Assembly (NCBI GenBank): GCA_963457665.1
Contig: OY735207.1
Location: 46,257,696-46,321,695, forward strand
Reading direction: 5' to 3'
Length of the DNA stretch: 64,000 bases
Source of the DNA: Thysanoteuthis rhombus
Lineage: Eukaryota; Mollusca; Cephalopoda; Oegopsida; Thysanoteuthidae
In this document: positions 12,394 to 25,230 of the stretch, one piece after another
Layout: the number at the start of each line of letters is the position of its first letter
Position numbering within the stretch: position 1 is the stretch's first letter
Program-made: the position numbers and the translations under genes
Notes under the pieces: generated by a model
What the model saw: the letters and a program-made list of their open reading frames with translations, nothing else
Database searches by the model: none
What the model was told of the DNA's origin: nothing

Positions 12394-15300
12394 ATGATAG
12401 AGGAAATGGATTCAAACACAGAACCTGATGACGAAAACGTCCTACAGATTCCTGACGGTGGTTGGGGTTGGGTCGTTTGTTTTGCCAGTTTCATGATTAA
12501 TTTCACTTCTGTAGGTCTCATTGCATCAAACGGAATTATGCTCCTGGGATTGCTTGACCTTTATGACGAAACAATGTCGAAAACAGCTATGGTTGGCACT
12601 CTTTTCATGGGAACAGGGATGTGCGTTGGTAAGTATTCAAATTATCTACGGTATTACGGACTGTTGTTGACAAAAAGAAATGTGCCAATTTGAGACAGTT
12701 TTGTTCCTGAATCTTGAACCTTTTCATTTCTCAGGTCCTTTAGCGCTGTTCCTAATGATGTTTAATGCAAGCCATCGTCAGATCATCATTGTCGGAGGAT
12801 TTTTTGCTGCAGTGTCAACAATTGCAAGCGTATTTGCTGAGCGAGTTGAAGTTCTTTATGCTACGTATGGAATTATCTTTGGTAAGAAAGATAAGTGTTC
12901 ATGTAAACTTATGTCGGTCTCTCCCCTTCTCTCATTTCTACTTAGTACTTGTTGTGTCTTCACACCAGTAATATTTGGTGACCGTGGATTAGTTGAGCGC
13001 AAGCCTTTCTAATTATCTAGTACTTTTCTTGATATCCTTGACGATTTTGATAATGCTGTTGTCTAGATAATTTCGGTTCTTCCTCAAACTGATTTTAGTG
13101 ATTTGGGAGTATTCCCAACGCCCCGGTAATGTTGACAACAACTGTTGCTTCATTCATGTTGCCAAACTTTTGTCGATTCTTTTGCAAGAAAGACACATTT
13201 TTACACCTTATCACTCTCTGTCTTCTTACCTGGATTGGGTGATCAGTTTGAATTTGAAAGTCCCAGGTGACTTTTTCATTCTCCAAGACATACTCTTACT
13301 TTTGCATATATCATTGGTTTTTATGATTAAGTTCCTGTCGTTCACATAGTTCCTGATGGATCAAGTTGCCCATGCAGTTCTGACTATTTAAAAAAAAAAA
13401 ATTTTCTGAACCAAGTAACTGCATATGATTGATTGGTCACGTCTATCCCTGTACAGTCCACATTTTCAGTCATCATCATCATCATCATCATTATCATCAT
13501 CATCATCATCACCATTCTTTTGATGTCCGTCGTTGGACATAGACCTTCCCCAGGATTCGCCACACTTCTCAATCGTGGGCGTCGTAGAGCCAGTACTTTC
13601 TGAATTTGTCTAGCTCGTCTCTCCATCTGATATTCTGCCGGCCTCGGTTGCGCATATGATCTCGGGGGATCCATGTCGTGAGTCACAATGATTTCAGTTT
13701 CTCTCTTCAAATATCATCTTTGAATCCAGGTACATGTCATCTCATTCGCAGTTTCTTTTTACTTGTCCCTTGAAATGTCTATACACATAATTCTTCCTTC
13801 TTAGCTTCTCATTTTGGGGATTTATAATTCATTCTTTGTTCTCAGATGTTTTCAAACACAACTTTCAGATGCCTGTATAGTTCACAAATCCCTTCCTAGC
13901 ATACATTGATCTAATCTGCAATGTTGACGTGGATGACGTCTATTTCTACGTTTTCCCTTTCCCTTGTTTCTCTGATGTGTTTTTCCTTGACGTTTTCCTT
14001 CGTTTCATCCTGTTTGATTGAACTTGCTTCCGAAAAACCCTTCATACTCGTAGTCCTCTTTACCATCTAGTACCCAGATTATTCCCTGGCTGTGTAGTTC
14101 AATTATTTCTGTTGTTTCCTTTTTTTCTTTGTGTATCACCAACATTGAACATTTCTCGATTCTGCACACCATCTTAGAATAGGATAAACCACCTTGAAAG
14201 TGTTGGCTCATAATTGAGCATTTTAATTCTGAATTTCCTCACCTTTATCATTCTTACTTTCAAATACAATACGCGTGACGGTTTCTTATATTTAGACCCT
14301 AAATTCTCACCTACCTGAAACAAAACACTTTGGTAGATTTCATTCATCACACAGAACTGAATATGAAGATGTGTACTTTTTCGAGGACCATCGTTAGATT
14401 CAAGTTTATCGTAAATATTTTGATTACTGATATCTGCAAAAATAAGACAGATGATCAAAGTTAATAAATGAATCTAATGAAAAACCTTATGAAAACCATG
14501 CACATAAATAAAGCCCAATTGCTCAACGAATTCTATGGCACAAGGAGACTATGTAAAAAAAAATATTTGTGGCGTGGAATGAGTGCCCTTTCCATTAATT
14601 GGCAGCAGACTTTTTCATTTACCTACGTCAATGTATACATTTGTCAAAATATATGCTGATTCTTGGATAGCCAGATAGATATGAACAGACCTTGATAAAT
14701 AGATAAATAGGTAGATATATAGATAGATAGATAGATCAATCACTCACCCGCTAGCGTTATTACATTAAACCAAAGATTCATATTGCGTTCCAACAAGAAT
14801 CCTCTGAAGTACATCTGTTGATTCATTAGATAAATAGACGGGCATTGCATGATTTACAGTATCTTTTTATAACCATATATCCTGTTCAATGATTCATCCA
14901 CATTCAAGATTACTTAATTCCCTTCTGATACCATTCTCATTTGTTCTTTCAGGTTGTTCCATAGGATTAGCATATTTTGCTGGCAACACCATTGTTGGAT
15001 ATTATTTTAAGAAAAAAAGAACATTGGCCGTCGGGATTGCTAGCAGTGGTGCTGGGGGAGGTGCATCTGCCCTTAATTACTTAATAGAACGAAGCATTTC
15101 CTTTTATGGTATGAGAGGAACATTTTTACTAATAGGCGGGTTGCTTTTAAACTTTCTTGTATACGGCGCCTTATGCCGTCCACTAAAGACCGTCAGCAGG
15201 AAGAATAAGAAGATGAAAGGTAAGTGCATGTCCAGGAAATATTTGTTTGTGGAAATAACATATTGTCAGTTGTACATTACAAGCCGTATCTTGTTTGATA

Positions 15301-17916
15301 GGAAGACGTGATTGTCTTTTGATTTTCGGTTTTAAAGTGTAACATTCAACGATCATTGATTTTACTGATGGTAATTATTTTTCTCGGTCTCTGTTTAAAT
15401 GAAGAGATCTGTGATCGACAAAGAATAGAGATCTTGCAGTTATGTCGATCAACACGTCCTATATATGTATCTGAAAAAAAATATTCTTTGGTTTGTCTAG
15501 TGCTAAAAATTGATATAAATCTTTAAGCACATCATGTTCCGATGAAGATGAGATTATCGAAATACCCATAAAAATAAGGAAACTTAATCAAATTTTGATC
15601 GCCCATAATCTCTTTGAATCCAAGTTTATCTTCCTACATATGCAAGGGTGAACCAATAAGTTAACAGCCTGAATTGTTGTGATAAGCTGAATTCTGATCT
15701 GACATTTTTTACTGAACGATGTTCGATCTATGTGATTGATATTCACCATTTCTTTAATTTCAGAAATAACGCCAAAATCAATGAAAGTGCTTCAAACAGA
15801 AGCAAATTTAGGATTCGAGTCAGAAGAAAAGAGCATTGAAGATAAAAAAGAAACAGTTGTAAATATCAATGTTCTTCCTTCTTTATCCACTCAATAACAA
15901 ACAGTGAGAAAAAGGGTATATCATATTACTTTAGCGATTGTCAATATGGGCCACTCCCAGATCAATCCTTCTGCAGTTAATTTGATCCTATGTAACCTTA
16001 GATTTGCTTGTATGGTCTTTCTTGCTCAGAAATTTCATGATCTCCATATCTCAAATGCTAGACGAACTGAATGGAGAGGGAGAGTCTCCACATGCACTTT
16101 AGTGAAATTAATGTCATCAACACCAAACATACCAGGTGAAAGACACACAACCTAAAATTTAGAGTGCATACCCGAAGAAAGTAGATCCCTACATCTACCT
16201 AGGACAACGAATCTCTATGAATTCCTCAAAAGAAGAGGAAAGGTGAGAAGAATCACTCTAGGATGGCAAGCTTCCCATAGATCAAGCTCAACCTGCAAAA
16301 ATAAGAAAATACTATTAACTTTTTAAATAAAGCTGAAACATGAAATCTGAACAAAAGATTGACCCTCAAACTCAGGACCATGCAACGTGCGCGAGAGAGA
16401 ATCGTGTGCTCAACATCACATGGGGGACCACAAGACAATTATCATGCTAGACAAAAAACAGGAGTCACTTATATCATAGAATCCATTTAAAAACTCAAAT
16501 AGAAAGTATATTTAGTATGCAGCCCTTGCAAAGTATTGCGTAAAAGTCAACTTAAGGTGGTGTGGATTGTTCTCCAAATCTTTGATAGTTGTTGAGGTGT
16601 TAGTATCAATGTGTATTTTCAGTTTGCTCAGGTGAGAACTGAGGCTGGTGTCGGGTGAGTAATTGAGTGATGTGATGCGTTTAATGGCAGTGTTATCCTT
16701 ATCCTTTTTATTTTTAGTATTAGTTGTGGGAATCTTATACGTTTTTCTTCTTGTGTTTTATATGGAGTGTCGTGGGTACTTGAGGGAAGGATTGCTCGAT
16801 GTATTTTCTTTTTTCATCTAAATATTCGGGACTTCCTATTCAGGAGGTTCTCAGGTAAAAACCTATGATTATTCTTAATTTTATTTCTGGAGTGTGATGG
16901 GAGTAAAAGTATATGAGGTCATTCTTATTTGTGGCTTTTCAGAAAACATAACGTTTGATATCATTGTTGAATCTATGTAGTAGTATGTCAAAGCAAGGTC
17001 GCATGTTACTGAATTATCTTTCCTGTGTAGATTTGATTAAGGGTTCTACTGTGTTCATTTTAGTTATTAAGTTGTCCTGGTATGTGTATAGTATCTTATT
17101 TTTGCCAACCATAATTTAGTATATGAGCTATAGGGATTCAAGATGTGAGTCATGATGTCCAGCGGTTGTTTGACATACTCGTAATATGGCCCATTCATTG
17201 CAATTTGAGTTTTCTTTTGGATTTTATTATCTCTCTGATTCTTGCTTTATTTTCATAAAAAAACAATTGTTTGATATCTTCACTGGCTGTTAAGCAGAAC
17301 ACTCTCTTATGCATGTTGCATGGTTCTCAATTTTGGAGCCAATCTTTTGGTTAGGTTCTATGTTTCACGTCCACCGGTGACTACTGAAAGGACTTGGGCC
17401 CCTCTTTTTAAAACTGATGGCATGATTTCTTCTTTTAAGGATTTTGGAGAGATTCGTTGTCCCAGGTCGATATAGTGATCTACTTTCCATTGTTTGGCAT
17501 TTTCAATTTTGATCGTTATGTACTTTTGATAGTTATTTCCTTCTTGTGTATAGGATTAAGCGATCGTTGATGTAGCGAGAATAGGGGGCAGCTTTTGGTA
17601 TAATACGTATGTTGCACATGATATTGGTTTTACTGAAGTTCTTTTGAAGACTAAGTTTCTTGTTTTTTCATTTCAGTTTGTACATCATTTTTTTATTTCC
17701 TAGAGTTCATGAAAGTTATTGGTAATCGTTTATAAAAATTTTGTTAGGGCGAAACAAAACTTTTTCTTTGTTATCGGAATGCACATTCCAATGATTTTGC
17801 TACTAGGAAGGAACAGTATGGAAACATGAGAGTTTGGATACAATTTAAATACCATCCAGTTTCCAAATTTTCGTGTTTCCAGATTGTCCATTGGATTCAC
17901 TATATATATACACCCC

Positions 17917-17993
<77 letters not shown>

Positions 17994-20900
17994 ATATATA
18001 TATATAATATTGTGTATGTGTGTTTATGCATTGTTATTTAATACAAGATTTAATGCCATTCAAAGAATAGGTAACATAGGCCAATTAATGAGTATAACAT
18101 TGATCACTGACACACTCAGATTTTTTCATGAAGTACAATCAATTTGATTATCAGGTAAACGATTCAGGAAATTCCAAAATGTCTTCACATAAGCATTCAC
18201 AGAAGTGAGGCACCCAATGAAGATTGAACTCACTATATTCATGGTGATGTTCAAGATCGGCTTATCAATCGTTGCATCAAAACGAGGTGTCTGTATTGAT
18301 ACGCTTGAAATAATCCTCTGATGAACATCACCAGCAATTAATTTAACAAACCAAATCCTTCCAGCAACAAATGAATAATTGGTTTTGAACATTTTCTGAG
18401 ACCAATTACGGAAATCTCTGGAATGCTTAAAGTTACGCTAGCTAATGAAATGAGAAATAGGCCAAAAATCTCATGTAGAAATGCACTTCTATTTTTGCAT
18501 TATTTATGTGGTTTTATATTCGGTAATTTAATGGAAGTTCAACGATATTTTAGAAATCATACAACATCGACCAATAACTAAGTACAGTATTGATCTGTAA
18601 ATTTTTTTGTGAAATACAATCAACTTGATTTTCAGAAAAACAATTCTGGTGACTCTGAATGTCCTGAATCTTCGGATAAAAGTCCTTCAACAAGCATGAA
18701 AGACAGATTATCAAGCAAATGCATTTATCTCCGCCAAGCTATTTTTGATCCAGCTGTCTTGAAGAATACAGGCATGCAGTTGCTTTTAATCATTTACATT
18801 TTTTGGGCTGGTAAGTAAACACTGGATTAATCTATAATAAATTTCCTTTTTGAATATTTCTTACGGATCTTGTTGACCCATTTTTTAACAATGGTTTTCA
18901 TAAGATATTGAGTTTCTCTATCGTTCGATGTTGTTTAATACCTTTGTTAGATATGAAAAAAATGATTGTTGGTGATATATATTCTACACAGAGTCCTTTA
19001 TTACACACACAAGGCAAGGATAGGCATATTATGCCTTGCTCCTATTTCTTACCTTAAATGATGTCTTCTTAACCACCATGATATGCAGTGGATGCCACAG
19101 AATTTAATACAAAATACTCAATTTTCAAATTATTTTTTGACTCGAACTCGTTTTACTGGTCGAAGGTACTGCAGGGTGACAAATAGATAATGGTGACTGA
19201 GACAAGACCATTCATTCCGTCTGATAATCAACCAAGTACAAATATTCACCGCTATTGTGATTAAACGCATATCAAAATATAAGTAGATCAAGGAATTTCC
19301 TACAGGACCGCCTTAGGCTTTTGTACAGTCTTAATAACGACATGATTTTTATCTGCTGTTTGCTGCATCTCTTCTCGTCCTTTCAGCAAAATTTCCAAAT
19401 TTGAGTGAGGAGTGACACAGTCTATTATGGTGAGGAATAGCACTGTCTAAAATAGTAGTATATTTCATGAGAGTCAAACAAGGTGAGTACAGTGGCCATT
19501 CTTTATCGGTTATCAACTCAGGGAAATAGGTTTTGCACCCGTCCTGAAACAACTTTCATTTGTAAACAGTCGCAGAATCCTGTTTGAAGATCCAATGCAG
19601 ATTTCCAAAATGGTTTCCGGTGCATGAGTGTGCAGCACCTTCCGAAGTTTGATTTTTATATATTTATTATGTTCACTTTGATTTACTGTTCTTTAAAAAC
19701 GAGAAGAATTTTGCTGCCTCCGCAAATACCACCCTGAACCTTGTATGGGAGTCTTGACGACTTTGGAGAATCACCTTAAGTTGGCAAGCTCACAGTAGAA
19801 CAAGCTCAACCATTAAGACCAAGATGCCGTTAGTTAAAAGAAAGAAGTGCCAATAACCACGTTTACTTTTAATATTTCTTGAAATCATATTTAATTATCA
19901 AATGAAATCTACGTAAATTAGCTATCCTGGCGGAAGTATAGTTTAGAAGTAGTGGGATATATATTGCTATTGACAGAGCTCCTTTTTCTCATATAATCTC
20001 TTTTCAGTGACTTTGTGCTGGCGCTTTACCAAAGCCAATGAGGAATTACTGAGGCTTAGTATTGCTACACGCAGGGGCTAAGGTTTCGGCTTTATCGTAG
20101 CGTACTTGGAATCACTGTGGCTTATTATTGTTACGTGCATAGGCCCAGGTTTCGTCCTGTAACCTCAACAGTGTAACTTGCTCAGTTTTAGGGGATCAGT
20201 AAGCCCCTGGGAAGCATCTACTCATCGCAATAAATGGTCATTCCTACCCTGCCACTTTCTTGACATTATTCACAGAGACGAGAGCGATTTTGTCAAACTG
20301 TCTGTATGTTAAACGACGCGTTGAATCTACTTTGTGTCATATCTTACTTCTTGGAGGGAACCAGGGAAGGATTTGAGGAAATACCGCCCTACACCTGGTG
20401 GTGTTTCCGACAGGTATACATATAGATTATTATTGAATGTGTTAATAAAAAAAAAACCAAAATATGTCTTATAGAACTGTTTTCTTTTTAATTTTATCAT
20501 GTCAGTGGGCGAAATTGTTTTGATCTATGTTCCGGCCAAAGCTGTGGACGTTGGACTCAATCGCGAACAAGGGGCATTGATTATGTCTATCTACGGAGCA
20601 ATGTTTGCGATCAGCCAATTTGTTACTGGGATTCTTGCCGACCTGCTTCACATTCCTACAAGCTATATCCTAATTTCTTCATTACTTGGCATGTCAGTCA
20701 CTTCCGTAGCCTTTATGTTCTGCCACTCCTTCTATTCGTTCGCCATTTGTGTATCCCTATTCGCTATCGGCAAAGGTGAGTAATCAGAAACAAATTTTCT
20801 TGTACTTCATTGCTTCTTTGTTACAAAATTTGAGTCGCTGTATTCACTAGCCTTCTTCGACCGTCTATTTTATTCTTGAACGCTGAGCCTTGTTCTCTTA

Positions 20901-22352
20901 TAGCACGTGCATTTCTCTCCAAACACGTCACTTCTAGTTTCTCTGGAGATGTTTTGATCTTTTCTGATCAGTGGCTTTCGAATATTATTGACAATTGTGT
21001 TCGGCCTGTTGTGGGTTGGCAGGATGTACAAGAAAATAGGTTTAAGGAATCACCGCATACATTATACTATAGTCTTGCAATATTTAAAAAGAATTAAACA
21101 GAGACCCGGGGAAGACCCGAGTGTACACTGGCTGAAACATTGTAACAAGACAGGGACAAAAAACAGATCATTGATCCGAATAAAAGCTACGCAATTTATC
21201 TTGTATTCATGGTATCTTGATAAGAATAATACGTTGCATTACAAAAGGGAGTTCAAAATAAAACCTTTACTTCTAATATTCTCTTTAAACACATAATTCA
21301 TTTCAAGTGTTTGGCATTCGAATAACGGTTTTTATTTCTTAGCAAGTCAAAATGTTCTATCTATACAATGACTCTTTCGGGACAGTTTCCTCATCTTTGT
21401 TCTTTTCATCACAACGTTTCAAATGCTGTGATATCCCCCCCCTTGCCAGGTCTCTTTCAGAAATTTCGATCGGAATCCTTTATTTGATTCATAGAAGTTG
21501 GTTTAATTCTTTTCCTGTCACGTCCTATGTCTTTGTAACCACTGATTCTTCCTTAGGATGTAAACCTTCTTCTCCACTAGAGTGGTGCGTACTGGAATCA
21601 AGGATTGGAGTCTCAATTTCCAGGAAACCAGTGCTATTATCCGCATTTTCTCAAATTAAATATGTCATTGTATGATTACAATATCTTATTTCAGAGATAT
21701 ATAAGGGAATTTGAACCTTTTTTTACATTGTTTCTCGACGGAATATTAGTGTTTTCACATCAAAATCAAACTATGATTTCATCGCAAGAATGACTCATCC
21801 AATCCAATCTATAAGACATAACCAAATTATTATTAATGAAGAAAAGAAAACACGCTAGGCTATAGATTTACCAGACGTACACAGAGTCATTCGAGAGTTG
21901 AGTTATTTTAGCAATCTTATCTTGACCTTTCCTCTTTGCTTTGCCTAATGACGTAAATACTAAAACTTCTTAATCAACATTCATCATTTTATACATCGAT
22001 TAATTCGAACTGGTACCCTCATTTTGATTTTTATCGTCACAACTTTCTGGTCTTTGCATACCCGTCTGTTCTATTTGGCAACCATGTGGGGAATTTCAAA
22101 CCGAACTTTTTATTCAATTCACAGCATTAGAAAATTGATCTTATTTCTCTATCCTTACCGGAGGATATCAAGTATTAGTTAATACAATTTACTTAATTCG
22201 TCTTTGTGATACCGTCTCTTCTCGTTCCACTAAATCTGGGTATATGACTGAACTCGCTATCAGCCAGCTGGTAACTGCACATATTCAATCAAAGAGTGTA
22301 GGAAATCCTGGGGAAGGTCTATTTCCAACGACAGACATCAAGAGACTACCAC

Positions 22353-22384
<32 letters not shown>

Positions 22385-23570
22385 ATGGTGATGATTGTGA
22401 TTGTGATGAAATCGAAAAATATCCATCAGGCTACAAATTGGGTCGTCGAATAAAGTTAGAATAATAGATAATAGCATTGGTTACCTGTTTGCTGCAAGTT
22501 CGATCACTGGGTCAGGCAGTGAAATTCATATACTCTTTAAAGCTGGAACTGACAGGAATTGCATCAAAAGAACGAATCAACAAATAAGGAATAAAAAAAG
22601 AATATGAAATATCCCTTTGCATTGACGACAGAATAAGAACACTCAACCGCTGTTGATTGAATAAAGAATTCGGTTCAAAGTTTCAAGAACGTTACCGAAT
22701 ACGATAGAGAATTGAAGAAGGCCGAAAGTTACAACGGTCGAAATAACCAGTCCGAATAAATCAGTTTAAATAATAAATCCTCTTCTCAGAAATTCAGACA
22801 GAAATATTTTGTTTTGCTTTCCAGGATTTACCACAGCTCTTCGAGTTGTGTTTGTGGCTTCCGTCTTAGGAGTGAAAAACCTAAACAAAGGATATTCTCC
22901 CTTGTGTCTTTTGATTGGTCTGGCTTACATTATCTATCCGATAATCACAGGTATTTGAAAACTACTCAACCTTTTTTTTTTTAACCATTTTGCAAAGTTA
23001 CAACGATGAGAGTTTAGGAATTAAATGCAGCATTTTAAAACATTTTTGAAAACAACTTTAGATATTTTATTTTATAATGGAATTGGGAAATAATTTTTTT
23101 TCTTTGAATTATTAGGCCTAAAGGTACTGAAAATGGATCAACAAATTCGAATTGAAGTTCACAAAATAAGATAATGTATTTCCTCTTGAAATGTTTTACA
23201 CTAAATAGATAAATAGTACATCACTTCATGTTATTGCTTGTTGAGATATCTTATGTGTAAACGATTGGTGAGTTGTGGTCTTATTGGAAAAAAAAACCCT
23301 GATATCTTCCAAATTCTGGCAGTATATATGTGAAGGTTGGAAAATACAGCGACCGAAAACAATAGTATTCATTTTTTTTAGATTTTATATAAAAAAAGAA
23401 TCCATATAATATCAAAATTCTTATTTTTATTTCTATGACTTCATAAGAGCCTAAACAGTTATTGTAACCAGAAGTATCGAATCAACGTACACCTAAAATG
23501 CTATAACTCAAAGAATGCATCCCCCCAAAAAAACGTATGAATTATCTTCTACTGAATAAGTGTGCGTGTA

Positions 23571-23612
<42 letters not shown>

Positions 23613-25230
23613 CCTCTCTCTCTCTCTCTCTCTATGTATGTGTGCGTGTTTGTGTGACTGAGGCAAGGAATAAAAATGAGTTTTTTCCATAATGATTTCA
23701 GAATATCTTACACTTTCTTTCAGATATTATTTTATGATTTATTGATTTAAACTATGAATCGATCTTTTTTTTTCTAATATATTGGCTTGACTTAAGTTTT
23801 NNNNNNNNNNNNNNNNNNNNNNNNNNNNNNNNNNNNNNNNNNNNNNNNNNNNNNNNNNNNNNNNNNNNNNNNNNNNNNNNNNNNNNNNNNNNNNNNNNNN
23901 NNNNNNNNNNNNNNNNNNNNNNNNNNNNNNNNNNNNNNNNNNNNNNNNNNNNNNNNNNNNNNNNNNNNNNNNNNNNNNNNNNNNNNNNNNNNNNNNNNNN
24001 CTAATATATTGGCTTGACTAAAGTTTTTTTTTTCGTATTTGCTGTCAGCCAGCATTAGGAGCATTTTAACGAACCTCTTCTGCAATGTTTGCCGTTGAAT
24101 ATATTGTAATAAGCATATATTTTTCAAAAGTCAAAAATGTCATACTTTAGTTCATTCAGTCAGACATTCAGGATGGAAGAAAATTAGTAACATTTATGGC
24201 ATATTAAAAACGGTAAGTTTGCGACTCGAACACTAAAAATGTGTAGTTTATGGAGAAGATATTGTGAATGATCAAATGTGTCAAAAGTGTTTTGCAATGT
24301 TTTGTGCTGGAGATTTCTTACTGAACGATGTACTGCAATCGAGTAGACCAGATGAAGGGATATCAATCAAATGAAGAAGACATTGCTTGAGAATAATCAA
24401 CGTTATACAACGCGTTATACGATATCCAACATACTCAGGATAAACCGTTGAGAATCATACTTATCAATTTAGGTACGTCAATTGCTTAAATAATATTGTA
24501 CTTTCGAATCATCATTTATTCATTCATTTAGAGAATTATCTTTTAGAGAAAATTAATTCTCCTGAAAACTGCAAAAGGCACTGAGAGCAGTTCTTCGGTC
24601 AGAGAGATGAAAAGATGGAATTCTAAACTTGTCTAAAAGATGGTGCTGCAGAAAGGTAAACATATTGTTCAAATACGGAATTACTGAAGCTCAGTATAGC
24701 CACAGGCAGGGGCCAAGGGTTCGGCTCTACCGTAGCGTATTGGCAATCACTGAGATTCATAATTGTCACGCGCGTAGGCCTAGGTTTCGTCCGGTGACCT
24801 CAACAGTTCAACTTGATCAGTTTTAGGGGATCAATAAACCCATGTTTGTTTAGTTTTTTAATTGAAAATAAAACACAATTAACTCCTGGGCTTATTGATC
24901 CCCGAAAACTGAGCAAGTTGAACTTTTGATATCGGAGATAAAGATGAAATTGTTTTTTTCATTTTTACTTAAAAAAACAATACAAACCTTTTGTTACCCC
25001 AAGATTACCAATGACAGGTATCATACTGATTTTAAATATTAAACGGAAAATGGCTTTACTTGATGAAGGAAAATCTTTTCCGATATCTTCTTTTTTTTTC
25101 AGGGGCTTTGTTTGATTCAACCCAGTCTTTCGATGCTATTTTTATATTTGCTGCCGCTTGTTTATGCACAGCCAGCATCACTTCTATTGGAATCATCTAC
25201 ATGCAACGAAAGAGGAAATTCTACGAATAA
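12394..25230 (+). CDS. gene A: monocarboxylate-transporter-like (SLC16-type) MFS transporter
   Basis: Eight coding exons: 12394-12628, 12735-12881, 14953-15219, 15764-15858, 18636-18810, 20506-20775, 22825-22950 and 25103-25230. All have GT-AG borders, and they join in frame to 480 codons plus stop (1443 nt). A 5' UTR intron is likely because an acceptor (TTCTTTTTAG) precedes the first exon at 12359. The family moves small acids or related solutes across membranes through 12 helices. The signature DGGWGW sits at residues 21-26 before helix 1. The second MCT motif, [12 protein letters not shown], is at about 144-155. Exon 4 and the start of exon 5 (about 217-270) form the charged central loop, and exons 5-8 the second six-helix half. 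The GR pair usual in MCTs after the LLSI/IMSIYG segment is replaced by SQ. Substrate unknown. An alternative reading past the exon 4 donor meets a stop at 15895. Intron 7 contains an assembly gap, but both flanking exons are intact. Confidence 0.9.
13466..13700 (-). mobile_element. RTE-like LINE 3' end in intron 2 of gene A
   Basis: A CAT-trinucleotide tract (13466-13512; ATG on the minus strand) is the tail. The minus strand then reads the family's C-terminal peptide (...[11 protein letters not shown]-like, ILGKVY-like). 5'-truncated near 13700. Oriented against gene A. Confidence 0.85.
14655..14740. repeat. GATA-type microsatellite in intron 2 of gene A
   Basis: Imperfect AGATAGATAGAT-type tract about 200 bp before the exon 3 acceptor. 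Confidence 0.85.
16140..16512 (+). mobile_element. RTE-like LINE internal fragment in intron 4 of gene A
   Basis: The plus strand shows the family's reverse-transcriptase C-terminal region: a (D/P)YIYLGQRIS-like block, then an (R)ITLGWQA-like block, then LTWGTTR-like and IIESI-like blocks. Both ends are missing. It faces another RTE fragment in the opposite orientation at 17105-17560. Confidence 0.75.
16556..17100 (-). mobile_element. Penelope-like retroelement relic in intron 4 of gene A
   Basis: On the minus strand pieces read like the region after the reverse transcriptase of Penelope-like elements, notably [20 protein letters not shown] and [16 protein letters not shown]. These resemble the conserved ...H-x-x-x-K-x-x-x-...-LR-x-x-x-SPEFL... 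segment of the family. It is an old, broken remnant without recognisable ends. It abuts an RTE fragment, suggesting nested insertion. Confidence 0.6.
17105..17560 (-). mobile_element. RTE-like LINE fragment in intron 4 of gene A
   Basis: The minus strand gives [20 protein letters not shown] followed by [14 protein letters not shown]-like and SNNRWTS-like blocks, the same domain order as the better-preserved copy at 27690-28640. It is heavily decayed. Confidence 0.75.
17905..18010. repeat. (CA)n/(AT)n microsatellite in intron 4 of gene A
   Basis: An AT tract with GTAT interruptions, preceded by a short CA block. Confidence 0.95.
18118..18330 (+). pseudogene. decayed duplicate of gene A exon 5
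   Basis: The sequence leading into it (TTTTTCATGAAGTACAATCA, then an ATTATCAG acceptor) matches the 40 bp before the true exon 5 at 18599-18635. Downstream, [11 protein letters not shown]-like codons align with [12 protein letters not shown] of the real exon and soon meet a stop. A later stretch (AAGATCGGCTTATCAA...) is weakly similar to AAGACAGATTATCAAG of exon 5. It looks like a tandem exon duplication that has lost its frame. The start is well supported, the rest is inference. Confidence 0.45.
19735..19850 (+). mobile_element. short RTE-like LINE fragment in intron 5 of gene A
   Basis: Contains GAGAATCACCTTAAGTTGGC, GCTCACAGTAGAACAAGCTC and CGTTAGTTAAAAGAAAG blocks matching the GWQA...KASST...ILKRR region of the family. 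Confidence 0.55.
20010..20235 (+). repeat. GC-rich dispersed repeat in intron 5 of gene A
   Basis: Shares AGCCAATGAGG, TACTGAGGCT, ATTGCTACRCGC-type and GTTTTAGGGGATCA blocks with copies at 24680-24842 and 47535-47950. It ends about 270 bp before exon 6. Confidence 0.65.
20876..22285. other. intron 6 of gene A, unassigned part
   Basis: Open frames of 62-107 codons occur here, but none shows a recognisable domain or splice-compatible MCT sequence. Confidence 0.4.
22286..22400 (+). mobile_element. RTE-like LINE tail in intron 6 of gene A
   Basis: A CCTGGGGAAGGTCTATTTCC block followed by AACGACAGACATCAAGAGAC and a (GAT)n tail is the family's 3' terminus. Only about 60 bp of body remain. Confidence 0.8.
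23571..23633. repeat. (CT)n microsatellite in intron 7 of gene A
   Basis: CT tract of about 60 bp with two interruptions. The minus-strand Arg-Glu frame is an artefact. Confidence 0.95.
23801..24000. other. assembly gap of 200 N in intron 7 of gene A
   Basis: Exactly 200 N, a placeholder length. The 27 bases before it and after it are the same sequence (CTAATATATTGGCTTGACT followed by [T/A]AAGTTTT), differing at one base. The two contig ends therefore probably overlap and the gap may hold little or no real sequence. Confidence 0.97.
24680..24930 (+). repeat. GC-rich dispersed repeat with an inverted partner
   Basis: The plus-oriented copy (24680-24842) carries TTACTGAAGCTCAGTAT, CACGCGCGTAGGCC and AGTTTTAGGGGATCAATAAA. 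About 45 bp later, 24885-24928 reads the same end in reverse (GGGCTTATTGATCCCCGAAA). The ends can form a hairpin of about 30 bp per arm in intron 7 of gene A, upstream of exon 8. Confidence 0.65.
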
